Shown: positions 1 through 7,428, numbered from the stretch's first letter. The stretch: DNA of 20,323 nt from Lachnoclostridium sp. UBA1781 (GCA_002315495.1 DCGJ01000063.1:1-20323); one strand, 5' to 3'. A program made the numbers and translations. The notes: a model not told the origin generated them from the letters alone.

Positions 1-3
1 GGC

Positions 4-11
4 CCCTCCAA
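4..11 (-). promoter_or_regulatory. Ribosome binding site for a gene beyond the left edge
   Basis: On the minus strand a TTGGAGGGG-type purine run follows the yqeK stop by about 22 bases and sits at the very edge of the window. It implies that another gene begins immediately outside. In related genomes the gene after yqeK is rsfS (ribosomal silencing factor), but that identity is inferred from context only, since no codon of it is visible. Confidence 0.5.
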
Positions 12-33
12 TTTTTAAAAATAATATTTCGAA

Positions 34-621
34 CTAAATCAAGCCTGCATTTCTGCAGTATTCTTTATAAAAATCTCTGGTCTCCACAATTTCCGAAACA
101 ACCTTATTCCCCGAATTCAGCAAATAGGAACATATGGACTCGGAAACCAGGTATACTCCCAATCGTAAATTGGAAAATGCTGCTTTACGCATCAAATCAA
201 ACTCTTCGGAAGAAAACTTTCGTGAAGGCTCAATATAATCCGCAATAAAAATCATCTCTTCAAGCGAAGTCATATCCGGTTTTCCGCTAACATGATAGCG
301 GATGGCGGATAACACCTGCTCATCACATATTTTATATTTCTCGCGTGCCATAAACGAACCTGTCAGGCCATGAACAACACCAAAACAGGACTTGTATTCC
401 TCCGATAGTACAATATTGTGTTCTTTACAATATTTCAACGTCTTATCGACGGATAGTTCCTTGGCGCAATCATGTAATAAACCGGCCAAAAATGCCTGAT
501 CAGCGTCTAATTTATGAGCCATTGCAAGGGAAGCTGCGGTGTAAGCAACCCCGAGCGAATGAAGATAACGTTTATGAGAAAGATTTTTCTCAACTTTTTC
601 CATCAAATCAGTTGGGAGCAT
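34..621 (-). CDS. yqeK: YqeK family HD-domain phosphohydrolase (Ap4A hydrolase)
   Basis: A 195-residue HD-superfamily protein. Metal-binding residues are visible in order: His21, the His50-Asp51 pair (motif HDCAKE), His84 in the VVHGLTG stretch, His110, and Asp128 in the ADYIEPSR motif that is diagnostic of YqeK. Characterised members of this family cleave diadenosine tetraphosphate symmetrically into two ADP, clearing a stress-related nucleotide in the cytoplasm. I chose the ATG at 619-621 because a consensus AAGGAGGT lies six bases upstream; a longer reading to 690 has no such site. It is the last visible gene of the rplU-obgE run. It is normally preceded by nadD, which is missing here. Family assignment is firm; the enzymatic activity is taken from homologues. 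Confidence 0.93.
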   Translation of the reverse strand: MLPTDLMEKVEKNLSHKRYLHSLGVAYTAASLAMAHKLDADQAFLAGLLHDCAKELSVDKTLKYCKEHNIVLSEEYKSCFGVVHGLTGSFMAREKYKICDEQVLSAIRYHVSGKPDMTSLEEMIFIADYIEPSRKFSSEEFDLMRKAAFSNLRLGVYLVSESICSYLLNSGNKVVSEIVETRDFYKEYCRNAGLI

Positions 622-627
622 GTCGTT

Positions 628-635
628 ACCTCCTT
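628..635 (-). promoter_or_regulatory. Ribosome binding site fixing the yqeK start
   Basis: AAGGAGGT on the minus strand, six bases before the ATG at 619-621. It decides in favour of the 195-residue YqeK over a 218-residue reading whose extra 23 residues would contain this site. Confidence 0.85.
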
Positions 636-715
636 CCTTTTTCTTGGTTCTTCTTAAATGCAGAATACCGAAAGATAATCCATAAGGCATCTATAGTGTT
701 ATGAATAATCTTCAA

Positions 716-1009
716 CTACGCCTTAGGAAGTTCAAGCTTCTTCTTTGTTTTCGATTCGCGATAAAGAACAATCTTCTTACCAATTACCTGAACAATCTCA
801 GAATGAGTACGATCGGCAAGAACCGAAGCAAGCTCTTTCGGTTCCTCCAGACAATTGTTCAAAACAGAAAGTTTAATCAACTCTCTTGCTTCCAAAGCTT
901 CCGAAACAGCTTCGGTAAGTTCCGGAGAGATACGACCTTTTCCGATTTGAAAAATCGGTTCAATTTTCATTGCTAACCCCTTTAAATAGGATCTCTGCTT
1001 ACTTGTCAT
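716..1009 (-). CDS. yhbY: YhbY family ribosome-associated RNA-binding protein
   Basis: A 97-residue single CRM (CRS1/YhbY) domain protein, the usual full length. It starts with the family pattern of TSKQRSYLKGLA, then IEPIFQIGKG, the conserved EALEARELIKLSVL segment, and ends with VQVIGKKIVLYRES. Bacterial YhbY associates with pre-50S ribosomal particles and is thought to act in large-subunit assembly. The start is preceded by AAGGAGA at good spacing, 20 bases after the obgE stop, so the two are cotranscribed. One oddity: the RNA-contacting GxxG loop, usually GKGG in Firmicutes, reads GKGR, so the second glycine is replaced by arginine. Confidence 0.95.
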   Translation of the reverse strand: MTSKQRSYLKGLAMKIEPIFQIGKGRISPELTEAVSEALEARELIKLSVLNNCLEEPKELASVLADRTHSEIVQVIGKKIVLYRESKTKKKLELPKA

Positions 1010-1029
1010 AATAATCTCCTTATCTGATA

Positions 1030-2316
1030 TTACTTGTAGTAATCAAACTGCCAGCCATACATCTTAACGGTATCACCGTCCTTAATTCCAAGCTCTTCCA
1101 AACGATCAAGAATTCCATTCGTTTTAAGGAAATTCTGGAAGAATTCGAAGCCTTTTTCAGAGTCGATATTGGTGTAACCGAGCATTTTCTCGATACGAGG
1201 ACCTTCTACGACATACATACGAAGATCTTCATCATATTCAACCGTAAATGGCTCCTTGATTTCTTCTAAGGTTTCAGGGAAGAATTCTCGCTCAAATACA
1301 ATCGGCTCTTCTTTCGTCTTTTGCAGCATATCATACACTGCATATAGAAGCTCTTTTACACCTTTGCCGGTTGCTGCGGAAATCGGCATAATCTTTGTAT
1401 CTTCACCCAAGCCATCATGCATCAGTTCTAATGCAATCTGTTGCTCCTCCTCCGAAAATACATCCATCTTATTGGCTGCAATAATCTGAGGCTTCTTACT
1501 TAACACTTCACTGTATTTTACAAGTTCTTCATTGATTTTTTTGACATCATCAACCGGATCACGTCCCTCAGTACCGGCGGCATCAACCACATGAATAATC
1601 ACGCGACAGCGTTCAACATGCTTTAAAAACTGATGGCCAAGACCAACGCCCTCGGATGCACCCTCGATCAATCCCGGAATATCGGCAATGACAAAGCCGT
1701 TCGTTCCTTCGAGGTCAACTACACCGAGATTCGGATTCAAGGTGGTGAAATGATAGTTTGCAATCTTTGGTTTTGCATTGCTTACCATGGAAAGGAAAGT
1801 TGATTTTCCAACGTTTGGGAATCCAACCAATCCTACATCGGCAATCACTTTCAATTCCAAAATAACTTCTAGTTCCTGACCCTTTTGGCCGGGCTGAGCA
1901 TATTTCGGAACCTGCATCGTTGGTGTGGCAAAATGCTGATTTCCCTTGCCGCCACGACCACCGCGAAGAACAACCATTCTTCGATTGTCATGGGACATAT
2001 CTGCAATAATCTTGCCGCTTTCCGCATCCTTAATAACAGTTCCTTCCGGAACCTTAACAATCATATCTTCGCCATCACGACCGGAGCAATTATTGTTGCC
2101 ACCCGGTTCGCCATGTTCCGCACAATACTTTCGGATGTAACGGAAATCATTCAAGGTGTTCTTTCCTTCATCCACCTCAAAAATGAGATCGCCACCACGA
2201 CCGCCATCGCCACCATTTGGACCACCAGCGGCCACAAACAGCTCACGACGAAAGCCAACATGGCCATCTCCACCATTACCGGATCGGATATAGATTTTTG
2301 CAACATCAGCAAACAT
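1030..2316 (-). CDS. obgE: GTPase ObgE/CgtA
   Basis: A 428-residue protein with the three-part Obg layout. Residues 1 to about 158 are the glycine-rich Obg fold (GGRGGKG and similar runs). Residues 159 to about 330 are the GTPase domain, with P-loop GFPNVGKST at 165-173, switch II DIPG at 212-215 and NKMD at 282-285. The last 80 or so residues are the OCT domain found in Gram-positive Obg. Obg proteins act in late 50S subunit assembly and bind ppGpp, coupling ribosome production to nutrient status. The start ATG has a modest GAAAGGGA site. Between it and rpmA lies an intrinsic terminator and a short inverted repeat, so its expression probably depends on read-through or a separate weak promoter. 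Confidence 0.98.
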   Translation of the reverse strand: MFADVAKIYIRSGNGGDGHVGFRRELFVAAGGPNGGDGGRGGDLIFEVDEGKNTLNDFRYIRKYCAEHGEPGGNNNCSGRDGEDMIVKVPEGTVIKDAESGKIIADMSHDNRRMVVLRGGRGGKGNQHFATPTMQVPKYAQPGQKGQELEVILELKVIADVGLVGFPNVGKSTFLSMVSNAKPKIANYHFTTLNPNLGVVDLEGTNGFVIADIPGLIEGASEGVGLGHQFLKHVERCRVIIHVVDAAGTEGRDPVDDVKKINEELVKYSEVLSKKPQIIAANKMDVFSEEEQQIALELMHDGLGEDTKIMPISAATGKGVKELLYAVYDMLQKTKEEPIVFEREFFPETLEEIKEPFTVEYDEDLRMYVVEGPRIEKMLGYTNIDSEKGFEFFQNFLKTNGILDRLEELGIKDGDTVKMYGWQFDYYK

Positions 2317-2370
2317 ACTATTTTCCCTTTCATAATAAAACTTGTAACTCTCTTTAAGGTTACATTACGT

Positions 2371-2403
2371 AAAAAACAGCCCTGAAAAAAATCAGGGCTG
2401 TTT
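2371..2403 (-). terminator. Intrinsic terminator between rpmA and obgE
   Basis: A 12-bp perfect stem (2374-2385 with 2392-2403, core CAGCCCTGA/TCAGGGCTG) around a six-base loop. On the minus strand it is followed by a run of Ts. It lies 27 bases past the rpmA stop and inside the ribosomal operon, so it probably sets the ratio of the ribosomal proteins to the assembly GTPase downstream. Confidence 0.8.
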
Positions 2404-2429
2404 CATCTCAAATCTACGTTACCGTGGAA

Positions 2430-2717
2430 TTACTGAGCGTCTACAGGATATACACAAGCCTGCTTCTTACCCTGGGACTTGGTCTCGAATCTCAAAGTTC
2501 CGTCAACCAAAGCAAACAAGGTATCATCGCCGCCGATTCCTACATTTACGCCCGGATGAATCTTGGTACCACGCTGTCTGTAAAGAATGTTGCCGGCCTT
2601 AACAAACTGACCGTCAGCACGCTTAGCGCCAAGTCTCTTGGACTCGGAATCTCTACCGTTCTTGGTGGAACCAACACCCTTTTTATGAGCGAATAACTGA
2701 AGGTTCATTCTCAACAT
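2430..2717 (-). CDS. rpmA: 50S ribosomal protein L27, with cleavable N-terminal extension
   Basis: A 95-residue L27. The mature protein begins AHKKGVGSTKNGRDS, and the rest (LGAKRADGQFV, AGNILYRQRGTK, HPGVNVGIGGDDTLFAL) is canonical. As in most Firmicutes it carries a short leader ending in LQLF directly before AHKKG, which is the site cut by the protease Prp encoded just upstream. L27's N-terminus reaches the peptidyl transferase centre, so removal of the leader is required for a working ribosome. An AGGAGG site precedes the first ATG; a second ATG three codons later is possible but less well spaced. Confidence 0.98.
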   Translation of the reverse strand: MLRMNLQLFAHKKGVGSTKNGRDSESKRLGAKRADGQFVKAGNILYRQRGTKIHPGVNVGIGGDDTLFALVDGTLRFETKSQGKKQACVYPVDAQ

Positions 2718-2744
2718 GATTATTTCCTCCTAAAAACAAGTGCA

Positions 2745-3062
2745 TTACTTATTAACTATAGTTACCTTGACGTAGGCTCCGTTTGTATCCTTCGCCACCG
2801 TCTCAATTCCCAATTGCATCGATTGTAACAGCAATTGAGCTTCGGGATTACTTTCCTTCAACCGAAAACGAACGTCTCCGTCCTCTTCCGTGTAATCAAA
2901 GGAAACCTTTGCGAGCATCTCAATGGAATTCACTGCATTAATCACAAGTACACTGACACCGGCGCAAACAATGTCGCTGCCTTCTTCTGCGTATCCTGCA
3001 TGACCAATACAATCAAAACCGGTAATCTCGTTATCCCTTTTGAAAATGGATACCCGTATCAT
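2745..3062 (-). CDS. prp: Ribosomal-processing cysteine protease Prp
   Basis: A 105-residue Prp (YsxB) family protein. The catalytic pair is visible as His21 in GHAGYA and Cys33 in DIVCAGVS, matching the His/Cys dyad known from staphylococcal Prp. The enzyme removes the N-terminal leader from L27 before it joins the 50S subunit. The substrate motif LQLF-AHKKG is present in the next gene. The start lies nine bases after the rplU stop with an AGAGGA site, so rplU, prp and rpmA form one tight transcript. Older annotations call this 'ribosomal-associated protein' or DUF464. Confidence 0.95.
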   Translation of the reverse strand: MIRVSIFKRDNEITGFDCIGHAGYAEEGSDIVCAGVSVLVINAVNSIEMLAKVSFDYTEEDGDVRFRLKESNPEAQLLLQSMQLGIETVAKDTNGAYVKVTIVNK

Positions 3063-3071
3063 GACATCCTC

Positions 3072-3380
3072 TTAAGCGTTGATCTTTTCGATCTTAACCT
3101 GAGTATAAGGCTGTCTGTGACCGTTCTTCTTGTGATATCCGCTCTTTCTCTTGTATCTGTAAACAATAACCTTCTTTGCTTTGCCTTCGCCAAGAACAGT
3201 TGCAGATACGGTTGCGCCGGAAACTACCGGATTACCAACAACCAACTCGCCGTTGTTTACAGCAAGTACCTGATCAAAAGTAACAGTATCGTTCTCAGCT
3301 GCTCCAAGCTTCTCTACTCTAATGATATCGCCTTCAGCTACCTTGTACTGCTTACCACCGGTTGCAATAATTGCGTACAT
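3072..3380 (-). CDS. rplU: 50S ribosomal protein L21
   Basis: A 102-residue L21, the normal bacterial length. It begins MYAIIATGGKQYKV and contains the C-terminal signature KKSGYHKKNGHRQPYT, which contacts 23S rRNA. I chose the ATG at 3378-3380 because AGGAGGTG lies upstream at ideal spacing; a reading seven codons longer would put that site inside the gene. It is the first gene of the operon, with a clear promoter and an 80-base structured leader upstream. Confidence 0.98.
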   Translation of the reverse strand: MYAIIATGGKQYKVAEGDIIRVEKLGAAENDTVTFDQVLAVNNGELVVGNPVVSGATVSATVLGEGKAKKVIVYRYKRKSGYHKKNGHRQPYTQVKIEKINA

Positions 3381-3460
3381 AAGGACACCTCCTATTATCA
3401 TTACTCGCCAACTACGGTGACGACCGAAGTCATTCTTTGAACCCCATTGTGCGGCATACT
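3381..3460 (-). promoter_or_regulatory. Candidate L21 leader (structured 5' UTR of rplU)
   Basis: The transcript leader between the predicted start point (about 3459) and rplU can fold. A GAC-UUCG-GUC tetraloop hairpin, extendable to five pairs, sits centrally. UGCCG near the 5' end can pair with UGGCG further down, closing a larger stem just ahead of the ribosome binding site. L21 autoregulatory leaders are known upstream of rplU in low-GC Gram-positive bacteria, and position and size fit. I did not test it against the covariance model, so the specific family call is inference. Confidence 0.5.
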
Positions 3461-3465
3461 GTAAT

Positions 3466-3494
3466 AAAATACCATTTCAAGTAGATAAAGTCAA
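3466..3494 (-). promoter_or_regulatory. Sigma-A promoter of the rplU operon
   Basis: On the minus strand TTGACT (3489-3494) and TATTTT (3466-3471) are separated by exactly 17 bases, a near-consensus housekeeping promoter. The predicted transcription start is about 3459. It lies just beyond the rng stop, so the ribosomal operon can be transcribed independently of the genes upstream. Confidence 0.8.
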
Positions 3495-3518
3495 GTATTT
3501 ATTTTCAAAAACAGCTGT

Positions 3519-4718
3519 TTAATTGCGAAATTCTTCAGCCAATGGTCGATGCGTCTTCTCTCTGGTAACCTCTACGAGATTTAGTTTCGTCATTTCGACA
3601 AGTTCGCTGCGAATACGGTCCTTCCGTAATTCCTTTCGCAAATGCTCCAAAAGCTGATTTTTTTCCTCCTGGCTTCGCATATCGATGAAGTCAATCATAA
3701 TAATTCCGGAAAGATTTCGAAGAATCAATTGTCTGCATATTTCCGTTGCAGCCTCGAGATTCACCTGTAGGAATCCTGTTTTGTTTCTTTTTTCCGCAGT
3801 GCATTTTCCGGAGTTAACGTCAACAACTACCATCGCCTCGGTCTGCTCAATCACAAGATAGGCACCACTCTTAAGCCAGACCTTTTTTCCAAGCAGTTCC
3901 GAAAGATTGGCCTCCATATTGTATACGCAAGGCAAGGATACCATGGAATCGGAATACAGTTCTAATTTTTTTTCTTCTTCCGGACGAAAGGCACTGAGGA
4001 ACTCTTTCATTTGCGTAAATATAGATATATCATCAGTTACATAGCGATCGAAATCGTAGGTATAACTGTCGCGAAGCTCGCACAAATAATTAGGTAAACC
4101 ATCACGAAGCTTTGTTCCGGGCACGACGTTAAGCGCTTTTTTATTCAGAGCATCATATGTCTCCATTAGATATGTCAACTCAGATGTGAGCTGCTCGTTT
4201 GAGGCAAATGCAGCATTTGTCCGGAGCATGATTCCAAAGCCTTTACGACTACGAGCTGAATTCGAAAAGAACAGTTCAAGGATATTTCGAACCTTAGCTT
4301 CAGCTTCCTTATCCGTGATTTTTTTCGATACATGAATTCCGTTGGCCCCATGCATAATAACAAAATAACATCCCGTCAGATTGTAATTTCCGACAACGGT
4401 AACGGTTTTGTTCTTGGAGGCTTCTTTTTCGATTTGTACCAAAAGCTCATCGCCAACATGTAATTTTCCGTCAGCATGGCTTTGTGCAGTAATCGGATGA
4501 GTGCATTTTTCTAAAGGGAGATACCAGTTTTCTTCCCCTTCTACTTTTACAAATGCAGCATTTATCGTCGGAACAATCTGCATTATTTTACCAACATAAA
4601 TGGAGCCCGTGAGAATGCCATTATCCTTTTCCGGCCGCAAAGAACAAAGCTTTTTGTCCTGAAAACTCGTAGAAATAACTCGATTGTCAGACTTATATAC
4701 TATAAGTGTACTCGCCAT
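3519..4718 (-). CDS. rng: Ribonuclease E/G family endoribonuclease, short form
   Basis: A 399-residue RNase E/G catalytic core. Residues about 38-100 form the S1 RNA-binding domain (GSIYVGKIMQIVPTINAAFV). The DNase I-like domain carries the two magnesium-binding aspartates, Asp300 in VVVDVNSGK and Asp343 in MIDFIDM, equivalent to Asp303 and Asp346 of E. coli RNase E. The enzyme cleaves single-stranded AU-rich RNA and typically works in rRNA maturation and mRNA decay. The protein ends shortly after the catalytic domain (THRPLAEE). It lacks the CPxC zinc-link that helps RNase E dimerise, and the small domain after it; E. coli RNase G is about 490 residues. The start overlaps the end of the preceding gene by 19 bases, suggesting translational coupling. 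Confidence 0.93.
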   Translation of the reverse strand: MASTLIVYKSDNRVISTSFQDKKLCSLRPEKDNGILTGSIYVGKIMQIVPTINAAFVKVEGEENWYLPLEKCTHPITAQSHADGKLHVGDELLVQIEKEASKNKTVTVVGNYNLTGCYFVIMHGANGIHVSKKITDKEAEAKVRNILELFFSNSARSRKGFGIMLRTNAAFASNEQLTSELTYLMETYDALNKKALNVVPGTKLRDGLPNYLCELRDSYTYDFDRYVTDDISIFTQMKEFLSAFRPEEEKKLELYSDSMVSLPCVYNMEANLSELLGKKVWLKSGAYLVIEQTEAMVVVDVNSGKCTAEKRNKTGFLQVNLEAATEICRQLILRNLSGIIMIDFIDMRSQEEKNQLLEHLRKELRKDRIRSELVEMTKLNLVEVTREKTHRPLAEEFRN

Positions 4719-5509
4719 AAAGGACGTACCTCATCTTCCTCAACTCCATACAATTCCATTCGATGAATCCGAAAATCATATGGATTGTATTCCACCTGTG
4801 CAAGCTCTGCCAAAGCTTTGCATACCAAATTGGCAGATATGTTGTCTTCACTTCCTGCATCCAATACAATTACCAAAGAGGTGAGCTCCGGATTTCTTGC
4901 AGAATGCAGTAAACCATTCACCAGAGTTTCCTGATCCATAATAGGAGTCTTAATATCGTCTCTGCGATACTGTAATTCCAGTGTTGGTACATATAAACTA
5001 TCGACAGGTAAAAACAATTCTCGGATACCATCCTTCAAATCAATTGTTTTTTCTGCTGTTTTTGTTTTTTTCGTAACCGGACAAGTCTCCATCGCTCCAA
5101 GTGCTTTCACATGCTCCATGGAAATACCCGCCTGCTCTCTCACCTCGATATAATATGCAGCTGCGGAAATCAGCGACATACAGGTAGTCTTCTTCGTCTG
5201 CTCGATATAATCGTTTCGTCTGGTAACTTTGGTTACATCAAACTCAATACTCATTGCTTTCGAAAGTTTTTCCAAAATCTCTTCCGTAGGATACTCTTTC
5301 AAAAACTCCACATCGAAATATTCTCCATCGCTGGTAACCGCGAGAGAAAGCGGCTGCGCAAAACTCATAATCTGATGCGGATGATAGCCTTCCGAATAGG
5401 CCACCTCAAGGCCGGTGCGTCGTATCGCCTTCTGAAAGTAACGCATGACATCCAAATGGCCTAAAAACTTCATACTTCCAAACTTGGAAAATCGAACTCG
5501 AACTCTCAT
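4700..5509 (-). CDS. Radical SAM-associated protein (TIGR03936/DUF2344 family)
   Basis: A 269-residue protein of the DUF2344 family, recognised by its N-terminus: a VRVRFSKFG start, FLGHLDVMRYFQKAIRR, then EGYHPHQIMSFAQPLSLAV and GEYFDVE. The biochemical function is not established. Its family nearly always sits directly downstream of, or fused to, the large radical SAM protein that precedes it here. The two genes share one base (TAATG), and its end overlaps the RNase G start by 19 bases. This chain of overlaps suggests one coupled translation unit and a role linked to RNA, perhaps a modification that RNase G or the ribosome meets; that link is inference. No iron-sulfur motif is visible in this protein itself. 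Confidence 0.9.
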   Translation of the reverse strand: MRVRVRFSKFGSMKFLGHLDVMRYFQKAIRRTGLEVAYSEGYHPHQIMSFAQPLSLAVTSDGEYFDVEFLKEYPTEEILEKLSKAMSIEFDVTKVTRRNDYIEQTKKTTCMSLISAAAYYIEVREQAGISMEHVKALGAMETCPVTKKTKTAEKTIDLKDGIRELFLPVDSLYVPTLELQYRRDDIKTPIMDQETLVNGLLHSARNPELTSLVIVLDAGSEDNISANLVCKALAELAQVEYNPYDFRIHRMELYGVEEDEVRPLWRVHL

Positions 5510-7428
5510 TAGCCGTTCACCCCGGTATCCTTTCCATCATAATTTACACTACTGCCATCCGGCAAACGCTCTTCTTTGCATACGCCCACACCAAAGGATG
5601 CAGCTCCGCACCCCGTGCACTTTCTGCGACAGTTTGGAGACACCTTGGCATTTCGGGCATTTTCATATTCTCTCCATAAAAAGTTTTTGGTTACACCAAC
5701 GTCGATGAATTCCCAAGGCAAAATTTCATCCTTTGGACGCTCTCGCAGATTATAAAACTCAATCGTAATTCCATTGTTGTTAAATGCGGCAATCCACTTT
5801 TCGTGATCAAAAAATTCTGCCCACGCATCATAGATACAGCCATTTCTGTAAGCTTCTAAAATCGCATTACAAAGCTTGCGATCACCACGGGCAAAAACAC
5901 CCTCCAGCTCACTGGTCTCCATATCGTGCCATTTATAAGAAATGCTCTTCTGATTCAACTGTTCGCGAACCGTCTCTTTCAACATACGCTGGTTTTCCAA
6001 AAACTGAGACTTTGGAGCCATCGCCGTCCATTGAAACGGGGTAAAAGGCTTCGGAATAAAGAAGGATGTACTGATACCGACATTCACTTTTCCGTTTCTC
6101 TCCTGCTTTGGAATCGTATAATATTCTTCGGCAATTCGCTCGGCAAGCTGGGCAATGCCTTTGACATCTTCCTCCGTCTCCGTCGGAAGTCCCAGCATGA
6201 AATATAGTTTCACCTTGTTCCAACCACCACGAAAGGCCTGCATGGCACCACTGAGAATGTCCTCTTCCGTAAGTCCTTTGTTAATGACATTTCGCATACG
6301 CTGCGTGCCCGCTTCCGGTGCAAACGTTAAACTGCTCTTACTGATATCCTGAACCTTATTCATTACATCCAGGGAAAATGCGTCAATTCTCAAAGAAGGC
6401 AACGATATATTCACATACTGATGTTTGTAATTATCAATCAGGAAATAAACAAGTTCCTGAAGACAGGAATAATCACTGGAGCTCAAAGAACTCAGTGTGA
6501 TTTCATCCTGACCGGTGCTATCGAGCATTTTCTTCGCCATATCCTTTAAAAATTCAATGGAACGCTCACGAATCGGTCGATAAATCATACCGGCTTGACA
6601 AAATCTGCATCCACGGATACATCCACGCTGAATCTCAAGTACAACACGGTCCTGAATCGTTTTTAAGAACGGTACAAGAGGTTTCTCCGGGTAAACAGTA
6701 TGGGAAAGGTCGGTGTCGACACATTTCTTGATTCGGGTTGGAATTCCATCGATATTTGGTTTGAAGCTCTTTATGGTTCCATCCTCATGATATTCCACAT
6801 CATAAAACTGAGGAACATACATCCCCTGAATATTGGCAAGCTTCTTTAGAAACTCCCGACGATTATAGTGGCCACTTTCTCTTTCCGCAATATAAAGATA
6901 TAAAATCTCGTCATAACTGGTTTCACCCTCTCCCATATAGAAGAAATCAAAGAAATCAGCAATCGGTTCCGGATTATACGAGCAAGGGCCACCGCCAACC
7001 ACAATCGGGTCGGAATCCGTTCTGTCCTTTGCATTAAGAGGGATCCCGGAAAGATCCAAAACCTGCAAAACATTCGTATAACACATCTCATATTGAAGTG
7101 TAATTCCGAGGAAATCGAAGTTTTTAATCGGATCCTGACTCTCTAAGGCAAACAGCGGTATCTTTTTTTCGCGCATCACTTTATCCAGGTCAACCCATGG
7201 ACTGTAAACACGTTCGCACCAAGTATCTTCCCGGCGGTTAAACATATCATATAGAATCTGAATGCCCAAGTGAGACATTCCGACCTCATAAACATCCGGG
7301 AAACACATGGCAAAACGGACCTTCATCTTTGTCGGGTCCTTCATTACCACGTTCATCTCTCCGCCAATATATCTGGCCGGTTTCTCAACGGACATTAATA
7401 TTTCATCACTTAAAGCTAATTTACGCAT
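5509..7428 (-). CDS. Radical SAM protein of unknown function (TIGR03960 family)
   Basis: A 639-residue radical SAM enzyme. The N-terminal third resembles a cobalamin-binding-type Rossmann region (MCFPDVYEVGMSHLG, then VVGGGPCSYNPEPIADFFD). The radical SAM core follows with the [4Fe-4S] triad Cys270, Cys274, Cys277 (RGCIRGCRFCQAG), then APEAGTQRMRNVINKG and LYFMLGLPTETEEDV. A cysteine cluster near the C-terminus (CRRKCTGCG, ending GVGVC) could hold a second cluster. The substrate is unknown; related architectures include B12-dependent methyltransferases and methylthiotransferases. The start has a GGAGG site four bases upstream, slightly close. Transcription starts from a divergent promoter shared with the plus-strand pair, and the downstream partner overlaps by one base. 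Confidence 0.92.
   Translation of the reverse strand: MRKLALSDEILMSVEKPARYIGGEMNVVMKDPTKMKVRFAMCFPDVYEVGMSHLGIQILYDMFNRREDTWCERVYSPWVDLDKVMREKKIPLFALESQDPIKNFDFLGITLQYEMCYTNVLQVLDLSGIPLNAKDRTDSDPIVVGGGPCSYNPEPIADFFDFFYMGEGETSYDEILYLYIAERESGHYNRREFLKKLANIQGMYVPQFYDVEYHEDGTIKSFKPNIDGIPTRIKKCVDTDLSHTVYPEKPLVPFLKTIQDRVVLEIQRGCIRGCRFCQAGMIYRPIRERSIEFLKDMAKKMLDSTGQDEITLSSLSSSDYSCLQELVYFLIDNYKHQYVNISLPSLRIDAFSLDVMNKVQDISKSSLTFAPEAGTQRMRNVINKGLTEEDILSGAMQAFRGGWNKVKLYFMLGLPTETEEDVKGIAQLAERIAEEYYTIPKQERNGKVNVGISTSFFIPKPFTPFQWTAMAPKSQFLENQRMLKETVREQLNQKSISYKWHDMETSELEGVFARGDRKLCNAILEAYRNGCIYDAWAEFFDHEKWIAAFNNNGITIEFYNLRERPKDEILPWEFIDVGVTKNFLWREYENARNAKVSPNCRRKCTGCGAASFGVGVCKEERLPDGSSVNYDGKDTGVNG

Noticed and set aside
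622..715. A possible NadD remnant between yhbY and yqeK
   Set aside because: A short minus-strand reading contains FRYS, faintly like the NadD C-terminus, but it is too short and lacks every core motif.
3493..3520. AAACAGCTGTTT palindrome just after rng as a terminator
   Set aside because: With a realistic loop only about four pairs remain, and the T-run is short; too weak to call.
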